This document shows, piece after piece, positions 50,041 through 62,733 of a stretch of 64,000 nt of DNA. The notes below the pieces were generated by a model. It was not told where the DNA came from and searched no databases. It saw only the letters and a list, made by a program, of their open reading frames with translations. The translations under genes and the position numbers were made by a program. Each line of letters begins with the position of its first letter. The first letter of the stretch is position 1. This DNA is from Pithys albifrons albifrons (Eukaryota; Chordata; Aves; Passeriformes; Thamnophilidae), in contig NC_092465.1 in assembly GCF_047495875.1 (NCBI RefSeq), positions 8,047,160-8,111,159 of the forward strand, given 5' to 3'.

Positions 50041-50112
50041 CTTAATATATTCATTAATGGCCTTGACATAAATATTACGAGTGTGCTTAGAGAATTTGCT
50101 GAAAATGCAGAC
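50041..50112 (+). mobile_element. Degraded CR1 LINE reverse transcriptase fragment
   Basis: The frame from 50,041 reads LNIFINGLDINITSVL then REFAENAD, matching the CR1 catalytic block LFNIFINDL...KFADDTKL. The catalytic aspartates are damaged (FAEN). It lies about 40 bases beyond the 3' end of the younger CR1 copy, so it must be a separate, older insertion. Confidence 0.75.
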
Positions 50113-53100
50113 CCAAGAAGCTTTAGAGAAATAAACCTGCTGGCCTGGGAGGCCTTGTTCATGTTTGGGATGACCTGAAATTAATTCTTCATCTCTCTTG
50201 GTCATTGAACTGAAACACTGTTTTTTGCACTGGTCTAGTAATAATAGCATTTATTTACGATGTGCTTTCCTGCCTTTGATATAGTGCTGCTGGTAGGAGC
50301 AGAAAGAAAAGATGAACACAAATGTTCATCTGTTTCTGGAAGAAAGCAGAAAACTGAAAGAAACCAAATGGGAAGAAAGTGTTTTCAAGCTAGTAAAGAA
50401 TAAACACCATGGGGGAAAAGTGTTATATATTTTGCCAAAAGATCCCCATGTTGATTTGTTACAGTGGAGAATTTTGTTAAAGACAAATAGGCAAGTTTAC
50501 TAAGTTTGTATCAAGGTCTTTAAGAACATGTATGGTTGTTCCTCTATTAACTTCAAAAATCCAGTGAAAATGTTGAAGTTGCTCAAATATAAAACTCTGT
50601 GACATGGGTGCCCTTCGTCACCAACAGTGACCTGTGGCTGTCTTGCTCTACCTCAGATGTTCTGGCTGGCAAGGGGGATTAAAGCCAAAGCATTGTCCTC
50701 ATTGAAAGGAAGTCAGTCAACATATATATACAGTAATTTGTACCAAAACATTCAGGGATGAAGAGTCTCTAAATGATGTGGGAAGTCTTGTTCAGTCTTG
50801 AATGTGACTCCCTCAGCAGTTCAGGATCCACAAGATCAATCAGACATGGTAGAGGGACCATAAAGCTCAGATTGGATAAGTTTTCTTCTGGCAGGTGTTA
50901 GGACTGCTTGTGAGTGTATTATCTTTTTGCAGTGTTTTGACTACTACAATCATGGCCACATGTATGAAACAGCTGAGCAGATGTGAACCCCAAAGGGGTG
51001 GAAAGAGAAATGGGAGACCACTAAAGGAAAGGGCAGATAGGTTCAGAAGTAACCTCTATAGTGGGTTCATATTCAAGCTGCAGTGGTAAATTGCCTTTTT
51101 TTTGGTAAGCCTGCTTACCTGAGCGTAGTGTGGAAGATCTGTTTGAGTTTTTAGCATACTTGATAGCTCTGGGTTTGGGGTCCAGCAGTCACCTGAGCTA
51201 CAGCAAACAGGATATATTTTGCTGGACAGCTCTGAGGTTATCAGAGGTGGCCAAAGATGTCTACCATGATAAGCACTACTTGGGAAGCACCTTAAAGCAA
51301 TAGTATAGCCTTTATGGAATTTCCATTAAAAAAAAATAAAGCTTACCAAGAGAAGGTTTAATTCAGTACTGTGTAACCCACATGCTTTAAGTGTGAGTGT
51401 GTATCTGATGGTTTTCAAGGTAATTTTTCTTTATTATACATTTATAGCAGCTGCGTAGCAATTATTGCATAATGGACATCTGCTTTCTCTAGAGCACACA
51501 GAATTGATTTTTTTTGGTGAATTACTGATTGGATTGATTTTCTACTTAAGACAGTACTGGACAATTAAGTGTATTAGTTTGATCTCAGATATTTTGACTA
51601 ACTATGACAAGCTAAAACATTAGGCATATTTGTCATAACAATTAAACAATCTAGCAACTGAAACAGCCTTTTAACTTTAGTCCTTCTCCTCACTAGACAG
51701 GAAGTTTGCTACTATATGTTTATTACTAGTTTCTTCATTATTTCCCCACATTAGTTTCTAGACTTAACTTATCAAGGGATGTAGTTTTATTTTCTCTCAG
51801 TAGATTTTTTTTGTTCATAAGATACCAGTAATGGAACTCTATTAAGCACTCAGTGAAAATTTCACTGAAGCTGTATTTGCTTCCCTTGGGACAAAACTTC
51901 ATCCCTGGGATGATTTTCCTGATATTCAGATTGAAGTTTCTGTTATTGTTTTGTTTGTTGCCTTTCTGGTACTCTGAGAGGAAGGTGGAGGGTGGCTCTG
52001 ACAGTCATTACTGTTAGTGGAATGGAGAACTTGTTATTAGATTGTAAAATCATTACACAGTTGTTAAAGCAGAAGATAAAAAGCTTGAATCTGTAGAAGA
52101 TGTGAGGTGTTCACAACAGGTAGTCGCAGTGTGAAGGGAACTGGAGAACCTGTATTTTCTTTGTGTTCATGAAAAGGGATGAGGGGACCTCCTGGGTACA
52201 ATAACCTGCCTCTCCAGGGTGGATTTTCACTTGCTGATTTCACATAAATAAATAGACAGCCTTAAGTTGTTTGAATAAGTTGCTAAATAATTCTGCATTT
52301 ATGTTCTGGACTCTTTTTCCTCTCTGTTGGTACTTGCACAATTGTGGTGTTGCGTTGCATCATTGATAGCACCCTACCATGCAGCTGCCTTTTTGCCCTC
52401 AGCCTGTCATTCCTCTGTGGTATTTATACACCATTACTGCAGTATCCACACACCTCACCGCCTTTATTGCTTTTTCTAATTCCCCTATGAATTAGGCAAA
52501 TGCAGTTATTCTCATTGAAAAAGTACAGGACTAAGGGCCATAAACTGAAAGGTATTTAGGTGTCTAATGTAATATTCTAAATATTCTAAAGCATCCAAAT
52601 GCATTAAGCACCTAACTCCTGCTGACTGTGATGGAAGTGAAGTACTTAACTCATCTGGATGTTGTTGAAAAATGCAGGTGGCTGCCAACCTGCCTTTCTT
52701 TGTATTTAGTTAGATAAATTTTGAAAATGTAAGTCTAGATGACTTGCTCTTTGCTATGCAGGGGGAGCCCCAACTGATAACCTAATACAAGAACATTTTT
52801 TTTCATCTTGTCTGTTTTATATCAATTGGTTATTCTACTTAAAAGATAATTTGTAATACTTTATCCTGAAATTGTGGTACTTTAGCTATCAAGTTTCTAG
52901 CAATTCCACAACAGTACCACACTTAGTTTGAAACATGTTTAGATTATCTCTCCTAAATCAGCTATTTCCTTAATGACACTTATCAAAGCATTGTTTTTTA
53001 AACTGTTATGGCTAAATGCAGAGTGTACTGTTTTAGTCAGGAGGAAGGAGATTTTGTACCAACACTCAGGCTCCTGGATGAAAGCTGTTTCATATTTCTG

Positions 53101-56100
53101 TTATTTAAATCCTAATGCTGTTTGATAAAGTGGTAAAATGTAAGAGCTGCATTTTACACTCCTGAATTAAATCACTTAAGTCTGGGATGCTGCCTTATTC
53201 CATCGTTATTGCAGTCTCTGTAAGCTTCAGAGTGCCACAGGTACAACGTTACCTGAGGCTGTGTGAGGATCCTGGCAGAGTTCCCTGTAAACTTGGGCAC
53301 TCCAGCAGCTGCTCCATGCACTGTTCAGGTATCTTTCCCCTGCCCCAAGGCAGTACAAAACAAGAACAGACCCAGACCCTGGGCATGTGTGTTCGGGGGT
53401 TGGGTTTCTGCAGTCCTATTATAAAACATGGGCTGTATCAAGTAGCAGATGTATTCAGTTATACAGGCCTCACCTTCTGGTGGTTAAAGGGCTGAAAAGA
53501 AGTTACAGGTGTTAGATGAGTACCCTTTAATGGCAACTCCACTTCAGACTGACCTCCAACATCTGGTGGCTTGGAGGCTCAGAGCTGCTCCTGTCCCACT
53601 CCCTGCAGATACAGCCTCTGCACATCCATATTAAAATTTACCTGCATATGTTTAATATTAGAGCTCCCTCTTGTAAAGTTCTCAAAGTGAGAGATTCCTG
53701 AGAGTGTTCTGATTTTTGTTATTCTTTCATATTCAAACATTTTAAAATCTTTTTCTTTCTCTTTATCTCTGTGGAAAAGATTTACATTGAAAACTAATTT
53801 AAAGAGGCTGTAACTTCCTAAAAGAAGTACCAAGTCAGTTATTATCAGGTAATAATTTGTTTTCTAAGTGGTTTAAACATAATTGAAGTCAAAATAATTT
53901 ATAGCAGCAAGTAATACTTTTGTCATTTAATTCAGACTTATTTATAGCCTACAGCATTAAAATTGCAATTAAAACCCCCACACTTTCTTTTAATGAAACA
54001 AACATTCATCTTCCACTCTCCAATTAAAGAATATAATTGTAATTTTTACTAGGAAAATTTCTTTCTACACTACTGGAAGCAGTTAACACTGTATTTGGTT
54101 TTAGGCACCTATAGGACATGATAAAAAGAAATCCATCTTAAAAAGAATTTTGTGGGTGGCCCCTTCATGTTGAACTGAATTCACAATTCAACTTGAAATA
54201 GCTAAAATCTACTATGGCAATGGATTGCTTGCATAGTTTTGTGTGGATAGAATTTAGGAACTTTTTTTTGTAATGACTAACTTCATGTCTTGTGCTGGAA
54301 CAAAGCTGACTATCTTTTAGTCAGAATCTTCAGACAGACTGTTCTGAAATAAAGAAATGGCAAACTGTAAAATCTGACTGTGCCTCCCGGTGGCAACATG
54401 ATGCAATTCCTGCCTGCTGGAAGGCAAATGACTGTAACACCAGTAAATAGATTATGGAGAGTACATTCAGCTGTATGAAACTCAGATTTTCCTTAGCTCT
54501 GACAGCAATCAGCACCACTTTTCATTGGTAAAATCAGCATCTTTTTCATTTTGTGTGTGTCTTTCATTTTTAGTGATTATTTTCATCAGCATAAACATCA
54601 TTCTTTTCAAATGTAAGTCTGTTTTTGCTATAAAATATGGCATATGCATATGACATAATAAATGTGTCTTGACTCTGGATGCTGCTGGAAAACTGTGCCT
54701 ATGATGCTGAAAGAAGACCTCAAAATATTTAGCTGCAGTTATGCAGCTGTTTTATTGTGACAGAGCCCAGAGCAATGCCACTCTCCTCCCAGAGAAGGGA
54801 GAGGGTCTGTGTGGCCGTCCACTAAGACCAGGGCATGGTTTGGCGGACGACTCATCTGCCAAATATCTCAGTTTTCTGCTGGGGTGGGAGAAGAGGGGAG
54901 AGGTGTCTCTTGGCAGCAGTGGTGGCAGAGTGCTTTTCTGTGGTGAAAGGCTCATGTCACTGGCCTTGCCATGGACCTGGTGAGCCCCACATAGTAGGAC
55001 ATGACTACTGCCCTCAGGAGATAAGACATGGTCCTCAAAAAGTCAGTTCTTAGGAATGAAATGAGGCTCCTGCTTTGAAATGCTGGTGGAGTCCATATTT
55101 TCCACTGGTTGTACATTGAGCCATCTGAAGACTCAAAGCACTTCAAATATGCACCTGGAAGTTCATGGAGGCTTGTAGATAGCAAGGCAAACATGAGAAA
55201 GGCTGGAACAGAAAGGCTTTCATGTGCACATGATTTTCCTGTTTTACAGGAGGAATCCTGCCTGCAGCATGCACTGTGAGCAGTTTTCACAGCAGTGTTC
55301 CCAACTCATGTTTGCACAGCCCTGTACAAGGTACCAAAACACAATGCATCTTTCTCTAGGGTGTTTTCTACCACCAAAAGAATCCAAATATAAAATAGAT
55401 GGTCCAGGAGAGATTACAGCTGTGGGCCCAGCCTCTGTTTCTACCTCCTCTTAGGATGGAGTCTGATTAGCGTCTTCTGATGTGCCTGAAGCCTTTCTAA
55501 AGCAACTAAAGAGTAGGTTATAGTAACTTTTGTTTAGCATTTACCATTGACAACATCATACTGGAATACTCAAATAATTGAAGTGTTTCCTACTATGTAC
55601 TGAAGCTTGGGGTAATACAAGGTCTCTGACTGGTCCTGAGGCCTTCAGTGCAAGGAGCTGTTTTGCTGTGCTAACCTCACTGCTTCCTACCATTTAATTC
55701 TTTTGAAGATGAATAATTTGAGGGTCATGAAGATATGGTGTTCATATTCAATTGCAGAATGAAAAAATTGTGCTGGGCAGTGGCTGGAAGGCTCAAAGCA
55801 AATGTAGAAAAGGATGTACCCTGAACTTGCTTTCGAAAGTACTTCAAATTTTAAAATTTCACGTTGGTAATAGAGGTGTTAAATAGTGACTTTTTTCCCC
55901 CCATTTGCTCTTCTTTCTCTGAATATAAAGCTGTCATTCCATCCCCAGTGGCTAAAACTTACTTTTCTGGAGATCTCCAAGTTGTTTCAAGCAACTGTTA
56001 CATTTACAAACCTAAAACACTTCACAGTTTTTATTCTCCCTTTTCCAAAATAGGCCATGTTTCTAAAGTCAAACTGCATAAGGTATATGCAAATGAGGAT

Positions 56101-59100
56101 TACCAAGAACATAAGTTTCTGTTTTGCAAAGCCTTTTTGCTTTTTTAAGGTCTCTTCTCACTAAAAATTTTCTGATCCTGATGGTTATTTCTTGCCAACC
56201 CTCAATCAGCTGTCCTCATACACACCTTTCATCACATCTCATTGTCACTTCCTCTGTTGCCTTGTCTTCACTTGAATTATGTTATCTGCTGCTAAAATTC
56301 CTCAGAGGTTTGAATGACTACACAGCCTTCCATTTGTAGAATGACATCTTTTTGGCCAACCTTTCAGATGTTTTGTCTGTCTTAGATGGGATGAGGGGCT
56401 ACCCTTTCCCTATAGCTCATGCTATTTTGTTTTTTCTCACCTCCAGAGTCACTCATCTCCTTCCTTTAGTTGTCACTTGTGACTTCCAGGTGGAATCTTA
56501 TGTATAGAAATTATAGCTTTGACTGTAGCTGAAATCTCTTGGTGTTATCAGTATACAGTAGAGGAATATGAGATTTCTTGTGACTGGAGTCATAAATGAG
56601 CATTCCTGGTGGAAAATGTTTGCGTGTCACCTTTGGGCTGTGGGATTTTGTGGTTTCCTGGCAATAGAGCAGAATTTGTGGAGAATGAATGAAATTTATA
56701 GCTATGAGAAATACTGTTAAAGAAAAAGATGGTTTTTTCCCCTTTGGTTTCAAAATGAGATGTTGAGTGAACTTAGTTGATGTTATTATATACCAAAGTA
56801 ACTGTACCCCATTGTGAAGCTGATTCATGTAGAGCATCCCAAACCTGAAGATGCTGTTCCCTGCTTTTGCCCTTCTGATTTAATGCTGATACAGCCCTGT
56901 ATGATTCTTTCAGGAGAGGTGATAGTGCAATTACTAGTTTTGTTGCTTTGGAAATTTGTGCCATGGAAGTCCTTTTCTTCCACTTATTGTCTCTATTTCC
57001 TCATTTTGTCTTCCTATGCTCTGTTTTCCATCCTCCCCTCCCCCCTTATTCTCTTAGTCACTTCCTAATGCTCTTTAATACCCTCCTGTCACTTGTGGGA
57101 AGTGGTATCGTGTGGGGTGATGTCCCTCAGAATGTCACCTCTGTGTGGCTCAGACCTGCCTTTTTCTGATCTGTCCCATGGCACTATTACAAAAATGCAG
57201 ATCTCTGGAATTCTGTTTCAGCCATCCTAATAATCTGTGGAAAAACTTCCCATCAACAGGGAAGCAGAAGGCAAAACGAGGGCATGATCATATAAATGGA
57301 AATGCTGAACAAGTTGCAAGTTGGAGAAACAAGCTTTTAAGTGCTGCAATTAATTTTAATTCCTCTTTACCTTGATGTACAAAAATATATTTAGAAGTAA
57401 CTGTTTGAAGATGCATGTAATATTTAATGATGCACATTTAGTCCTTGTGAAAGTTAATTACCAGAGCAGCCATTATAGCCAGGAACAACATATGTTTCCT
57501 CTGGAGTGCCTTTCTGAACCTGTCTAAACATTTTTGTTCTAAGACAGTTGTGCTGGGATGTCCCCAGAGAATCATGGGCTGATCTTCCCTTGCTCAGAAT
57601 GCACCTTGGTTGGACATTATTAGGGTCCAGCACCTTCATCTGTATGGGGCTACTTTCTCCTTTCTTGCTTAATTCTGTAACTAAGGTGGCTTAGTAATTA
57701 TCCTTGGTATCACATGAAGGCAAATTAATTTGGCTGTCAGAATGGTTCCTTTATGAGCTTTAGGTGTTTTTTTTCTGATACTTTCAGCAATGTGCTGTTT
57801 CAAATAAAAACAAGAGAAACAGTTTGTTTACATGAAAAAGAGAAAAGGGTTGCACTGGTCCAGCTGTCACTTGTGGATGTATCCAGCCAGGTTCGGGGCT
57901 GTGATGTGGAGTTTGTGGGAGTAACTTGCAGTATTGCTACCAAAAAGTGTCACCCCAAATTGGGCAGTGTTAGCTGGCAGTGAATATGTGCTGGGTATTT
58001 GTGTCTGTTATGACCTCTTTGAAGGAGGAAATGTGCTATTAAAAGATTATCATACCTTTTCTGTGGGGGTTGTAATTACATACGGGTATTTGACAGGCCT
58101 ACAAGTTTCTGTTGAACTCCTTAGGTCACAGGTCTTTTTTTTCTAACAAACTTTTCACATTTACCTAGAACCTCATTGGTTTTATCCTCAACCTAAAGGA
58201 TTTTTCCCACAAAAGTGACCTTCTGGGATAATTATGGAATGAAAAGTGTCACAAGTTTGAGAATGCTGAATCATCAAAGTAGCTTTGAAAGAAAGGAATA
58301 TCCAGTCTATACATAGTTACTGAACTGTAAATTTTCTACTAAAGGATAATTTTCTTTAAGAGTTCATTTAATTAGAAGCTCTCCTGATATACAAACTTTC
58401 AGTTGTGGCTATTTTTTTACTTTCTGAATAGAATCTGTTGGTCACTGAAATTGGTTGCCAGTTTCTGGCCACAGTGCCTTCCTGTTGGAGTGTTTGCTGG
58501 GAAGTTGTGGTCTTTCAGCAGCCTCTGCAGTTACTTCCATCAGTCCAGTGCAATGAGATGTTCTGAATTTAATTTGATCAAATATTTGTTTTGAATATAG
58601 CATTCAGAATCAGGAAGTAAATGAAGCTTTCATAGACACACACTGTTGAAGGATGTTGTTATTTATTCAGTTTATAAATCAGCCCTGTTTTGTGCTGCTG
58701 AATGTAATCCAAATACTGGCAAAGAAAAGTAATGATAACATACATCATTGCTGCATAATTTTAAGGCATTTTATAGCCTGGAAAATGCGGTGGATTCTAT
58801 AAAAGTGACAAATGACACAACACTGTAATAAATAGCCATAGTTTATGCATTGTGAATTGGAGTTTAGATTCAAATGGAAATTCTTTTTCAGCAGATTGGA
58901 TATGAATTCAATCTCACAACCCTCTACACAAATTGTTTTGGCTTTCATATATTTTTGTGTTCTAATCAATGATATTATGCACATTCTATTATATATGAAT
59001 ACAGTAAAACTTATATTTGAAATCAGTTACTATGAATATAATACATGTAAATGTCTTACATGTGTGTATCTCCAATAACAGGACAAACTGTCTTGACTTA

Positions 59101-62100
59101 ATTCATAATGACTTTGATTAATTGCCTGTTTGGTATGTTTGGTTCTGACTGAGTTTGTAAGTGAATGATTTAGGTATGTGCTGCATCTTTATCATGGTAA
59201 TCAAATTCATTGTACTGGAAAAAATTCTATTTCCCTTTTCACTTAATGTATTACATAAATATTTACAAGAATAGAGTTGTTTAAAAGTCTTATTAAAAGG
59301 TAGGATGACTCTTCTGGAAAAGTGTTCCAGTAGTAGTCTTATTAATATTGGATAGATGAATTACAGTTAAAGTATTGTAGCTTTCTTATTATTCAATGGA
59401 AATGCATTAGTAAGATTTTTGGTACAAAGAATTGTTCGGGGGTAGAAAATTCTGAACTAATATTAGACTTGATACCTCATGGCTAATTAAGCAATGTAGT
59501 AAGTAAACATAAGGCTCAGATAAAAACTGGGCTTTGCTAAATTATTCCATGAGCAATGTGACTTACACAATATCATCTAATTACAGTTTGTATGGAGTAT
59601 TTCTGCGGCTGCATAGCTCTTCCCAAATTAAAAGTAAACTTTGGCTGCAATTACATTACTGATTACCAGACTAGAACAGATCCTTGAACAAAATTAACTT
59701 GTAATGGTGCGACGTGTTCAGGTTCAAAACATTCCCACTGTGGCTGAATCTCCTTGAGTGGGTGTTACTGACACAGAAGTCATTGAGGTGAAACAAGAAG
59801 GTTTCTAATACTATCAATAAACCAGCATGGTGGGGTCACAGCATGATTTCTCAAGACTCTGCAATGTAACATGTCTGAAAATTAAATATGCTTTTCAGAG
59901 AATGTTTTGTACAGGAGTTGTCACCAGAGGCTGGGCTGTTCCGGATCCAATTGGGTGCCTGTTGTGAGCAACATTTTTTTGAAGAGAAAGGTACAAATAA
60001 TCCTGTTATAGAAACTGCAATGTTGTCTTTGCAAAACTGGTCCCATATCCCAGAGGTTACTTAAAAGTATGAATCGTTAGTGTTTTTTCTGAAAAAAAAC
60101 CCCACCAACCCCACATGGGCTGCTCAGAAATACATCTGAGCACTGTGGAATGAAAGTGGGGAAAAGATACAGTATCAACAAAGAAATTGCTATTATTGTC
60201 TGGAAAACTAATATTTTGGGAAGATACACTTTATCGATGTCCTTGTATTTCCTGTTATACAGTAAAACAAATAAACAAAAAAAATCTTAACACTCCCCCT
60301 ACATCAATGTAGTTGCATAGATTCTGATTTACAAATATTTAAAGGACTCTAAATGTTCTGTTGAATTTTCTTAGTCATTTCCATTTTAATTTTACTGCTT
60401 CATTCAAAATAAAAAACACTCTGCAAAAGAATGGTACAAAACATAGGGGAGAGCACAAAATGAACATGAATTTCTTCTGCATTCTGTATCTTAGGAAACT
60501 TGAAGTAGCAGAGTGCTCTGCTAAGAAGGTTATTGTAGGCTTTCAGTGTAGTAGTGTTTAGAAGTCAGTAGGTGTCCTGTGAAGATGTGAAGCTTCCTGT
60601 GATTTGAATGCATAAATCCCTAAGGAAATGCTATTCCAAGCTTTGTGACTGTTGAAGCTCCAGGTCAGTAAGTCACTTGAACTTGTGCACCATTCAGTTT
60701 GAGAGAGCTTATTTGAATATAAGTAGAGCACTTTGACTCAAGGCAGAGAATGTGCTCAAATGTTCCTTGAAATCAGTGTCATTTGTTTGACTTCAAATTG
60801 CTGCAATTGAACAATTTTTTCATTTAAAGGCAGTGCAGCTCTGCACTTGGAGTGCTCAGAGCATCAATTTCTAAGCAGAAGCATCCAGCCTATGTGATAG
60901 TGTCAATGCTTCCCTGATCTAGGAGAGTGAAAAGAGTGCCTAAAGCCTAATCCTTTGAACTTGAAGCTTCAGGAGCTGTTTAAGTAGGGTTTGGTGTTTT
61001 TTGTTTGTTTGTTTTTTACATTCAAGCATATTTTTGCCTTATTGCATTTAATCTAGAATGCCAGAGCACCAATAATAATTTTAATTGTCAACTGTGACAA
61101 CCATGAATGGAAACAAAACTGAATAAATATATTGAATGTAAATGGCCAATTAAAAAAGTCCTGGAGAAATAGCAAATTTCTTCAAGTACATAACTTTGCA
61201 GATAATTGGCTCAAAAATCTACAGTCTTCAGAGCCATCTGGTATAAATCTGTGGCCTTTCACACTGTTTCCTGGCAATCCTAACCTGTATTTCAGAGCTG
61301 GTTGAGGTTGGTAAAGTCCTGCTGGATCTGCAGGAGGACTCTGGCTCTGCTGTCATCTGAGTCAAAGCTGCAAAAACAACCTGAGTAAAAGAGCAACAGG
61401 GATGGATGGATATATATTTTTAAAAAAGGCTTTTGTGGTAACAGTTATATGATAATAGAATATGTATTTAGTTCTTTTTGCACACCATTTTTCTCTTTCA
61501 AAGAATAGTAAGCTTCTAGAGTAATGCTAATAGTTTTGCTTCTGGTATCAAAACCTGTAAAGATGATCTCGGTTGGGAGTTGGGCAATTTTTCTTTACAA
61601 CATGTTGCACCCATTTCTTCAGCTGAGAGTCAAAAAGGAGCTATGTATCTTGTGTTCCTCATGTAAATGGCAGAAAGTCATGTAAAACAATGCATGTGAA
61701 AAGCTTAACTGCTTTTTATGCTATGTGCACTTACAATACTGGGATGCTCATATCTTCTATGCTTTTGAGGACTTACAGCAAAATACATTCACGTGGGTTG
61801 AGAGTTAGAGGTATCTTTTAGTCTTGTAGCTGTAAGTAGTTGGTGAAATGAAAGTTCATTCACAGTGTACTTTGAAGACTGCTTTTTTCCTTTTGAGATG
61901 CTTGCTTAGTGTAAAATAAGCCATTTTAAACTCTAAGTGTATAGTTGTTCATTAAGTATGAAAAAAGAGCCTCTTCAAATGTTGATATTACAAGGTTCTT
62001 TTGAAGTAAAGGGAAATTCGCTCTCTTGCTTATACACTTGTAATTTGCTTTGAATAAATGATCAAATGTATTTAAATATGTGATGATTTATTTTATTTTT

Positions 62101-62713
62101 AGAGAAATCTTCATGGAATTATTATTCTACTTTTATTTGCGCTGTTACTATAATTTATTTTTTCATTTGGCAAAGATGTCACTGTGCCCAGATCTTGCAG
62201 CTGTGTCTCCCTTGATGATGGTTCTCATTTCAGTTTTTTCAAAGCAGTCTTGACAAATAAAGATGTATGATAGTACTTTTATTTTTGGTAACAGAGCATT
62301 GCCTGAAATGTTCACTAGTGGAAAGATTTTCAGTTGCTTACAAATCCTTTAGCTGAACACGAGTAGGGCCCTGACAGGAGAGGGGAAGGAAGAAGGTGCA
62401 CAAGGAGTCAGGGACTGAGATCCACTGTCAGGGCAAACACAGGCACAGGCAAGAAGTGGGGAGACCCCACATGCCACTTTGGGTTTAGCTGATCTCCTGA
62501 CTAAATAAATAACAAATCTAGCCAAGCTTGTCTCATCTTCACATATACTGCAAACCAACGTTTTCCACAAGAACATGAGTTTCATCAGCTTTAAGTATGT
62601 AAATGAACTTTTAACTCTGAGTTAAGATGATAAAGCAGAATTTGGTTTTAAAAGGACACAAAAAACTGGTATAATTAGGAGTGGAAATTCCTGTTCTCTG
62701 GCTTTGTAAATCT
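50113..62713. other. Intron 1 block, mostly featureless
   Basis: About 12.6 kb of AT-rich sequence. No exon, RNA gene or transposon is confidently recognised. A slightly GC-richer patch lies at about 54,755-54,975, a possible conserved element at about 59,480-59,720, and a TTTG run near 61,000. Open frames are short and overlap on both strands. Confidence 0.5.
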
Positions 62714-62733
62714 TGATGCTGTTAACAGCATCA
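62714..62733. repeat. 20-bp perfect palindrome centred on GTTAAC
   Basis: TGATGCTGTTAACAGCATCA equals its own reverse complement. The next pair mismatches and the one after matches again. The random expectation is about 0.06 in 64 kb. It may be a symmetric binding site or chance. Confidence 0.85.
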
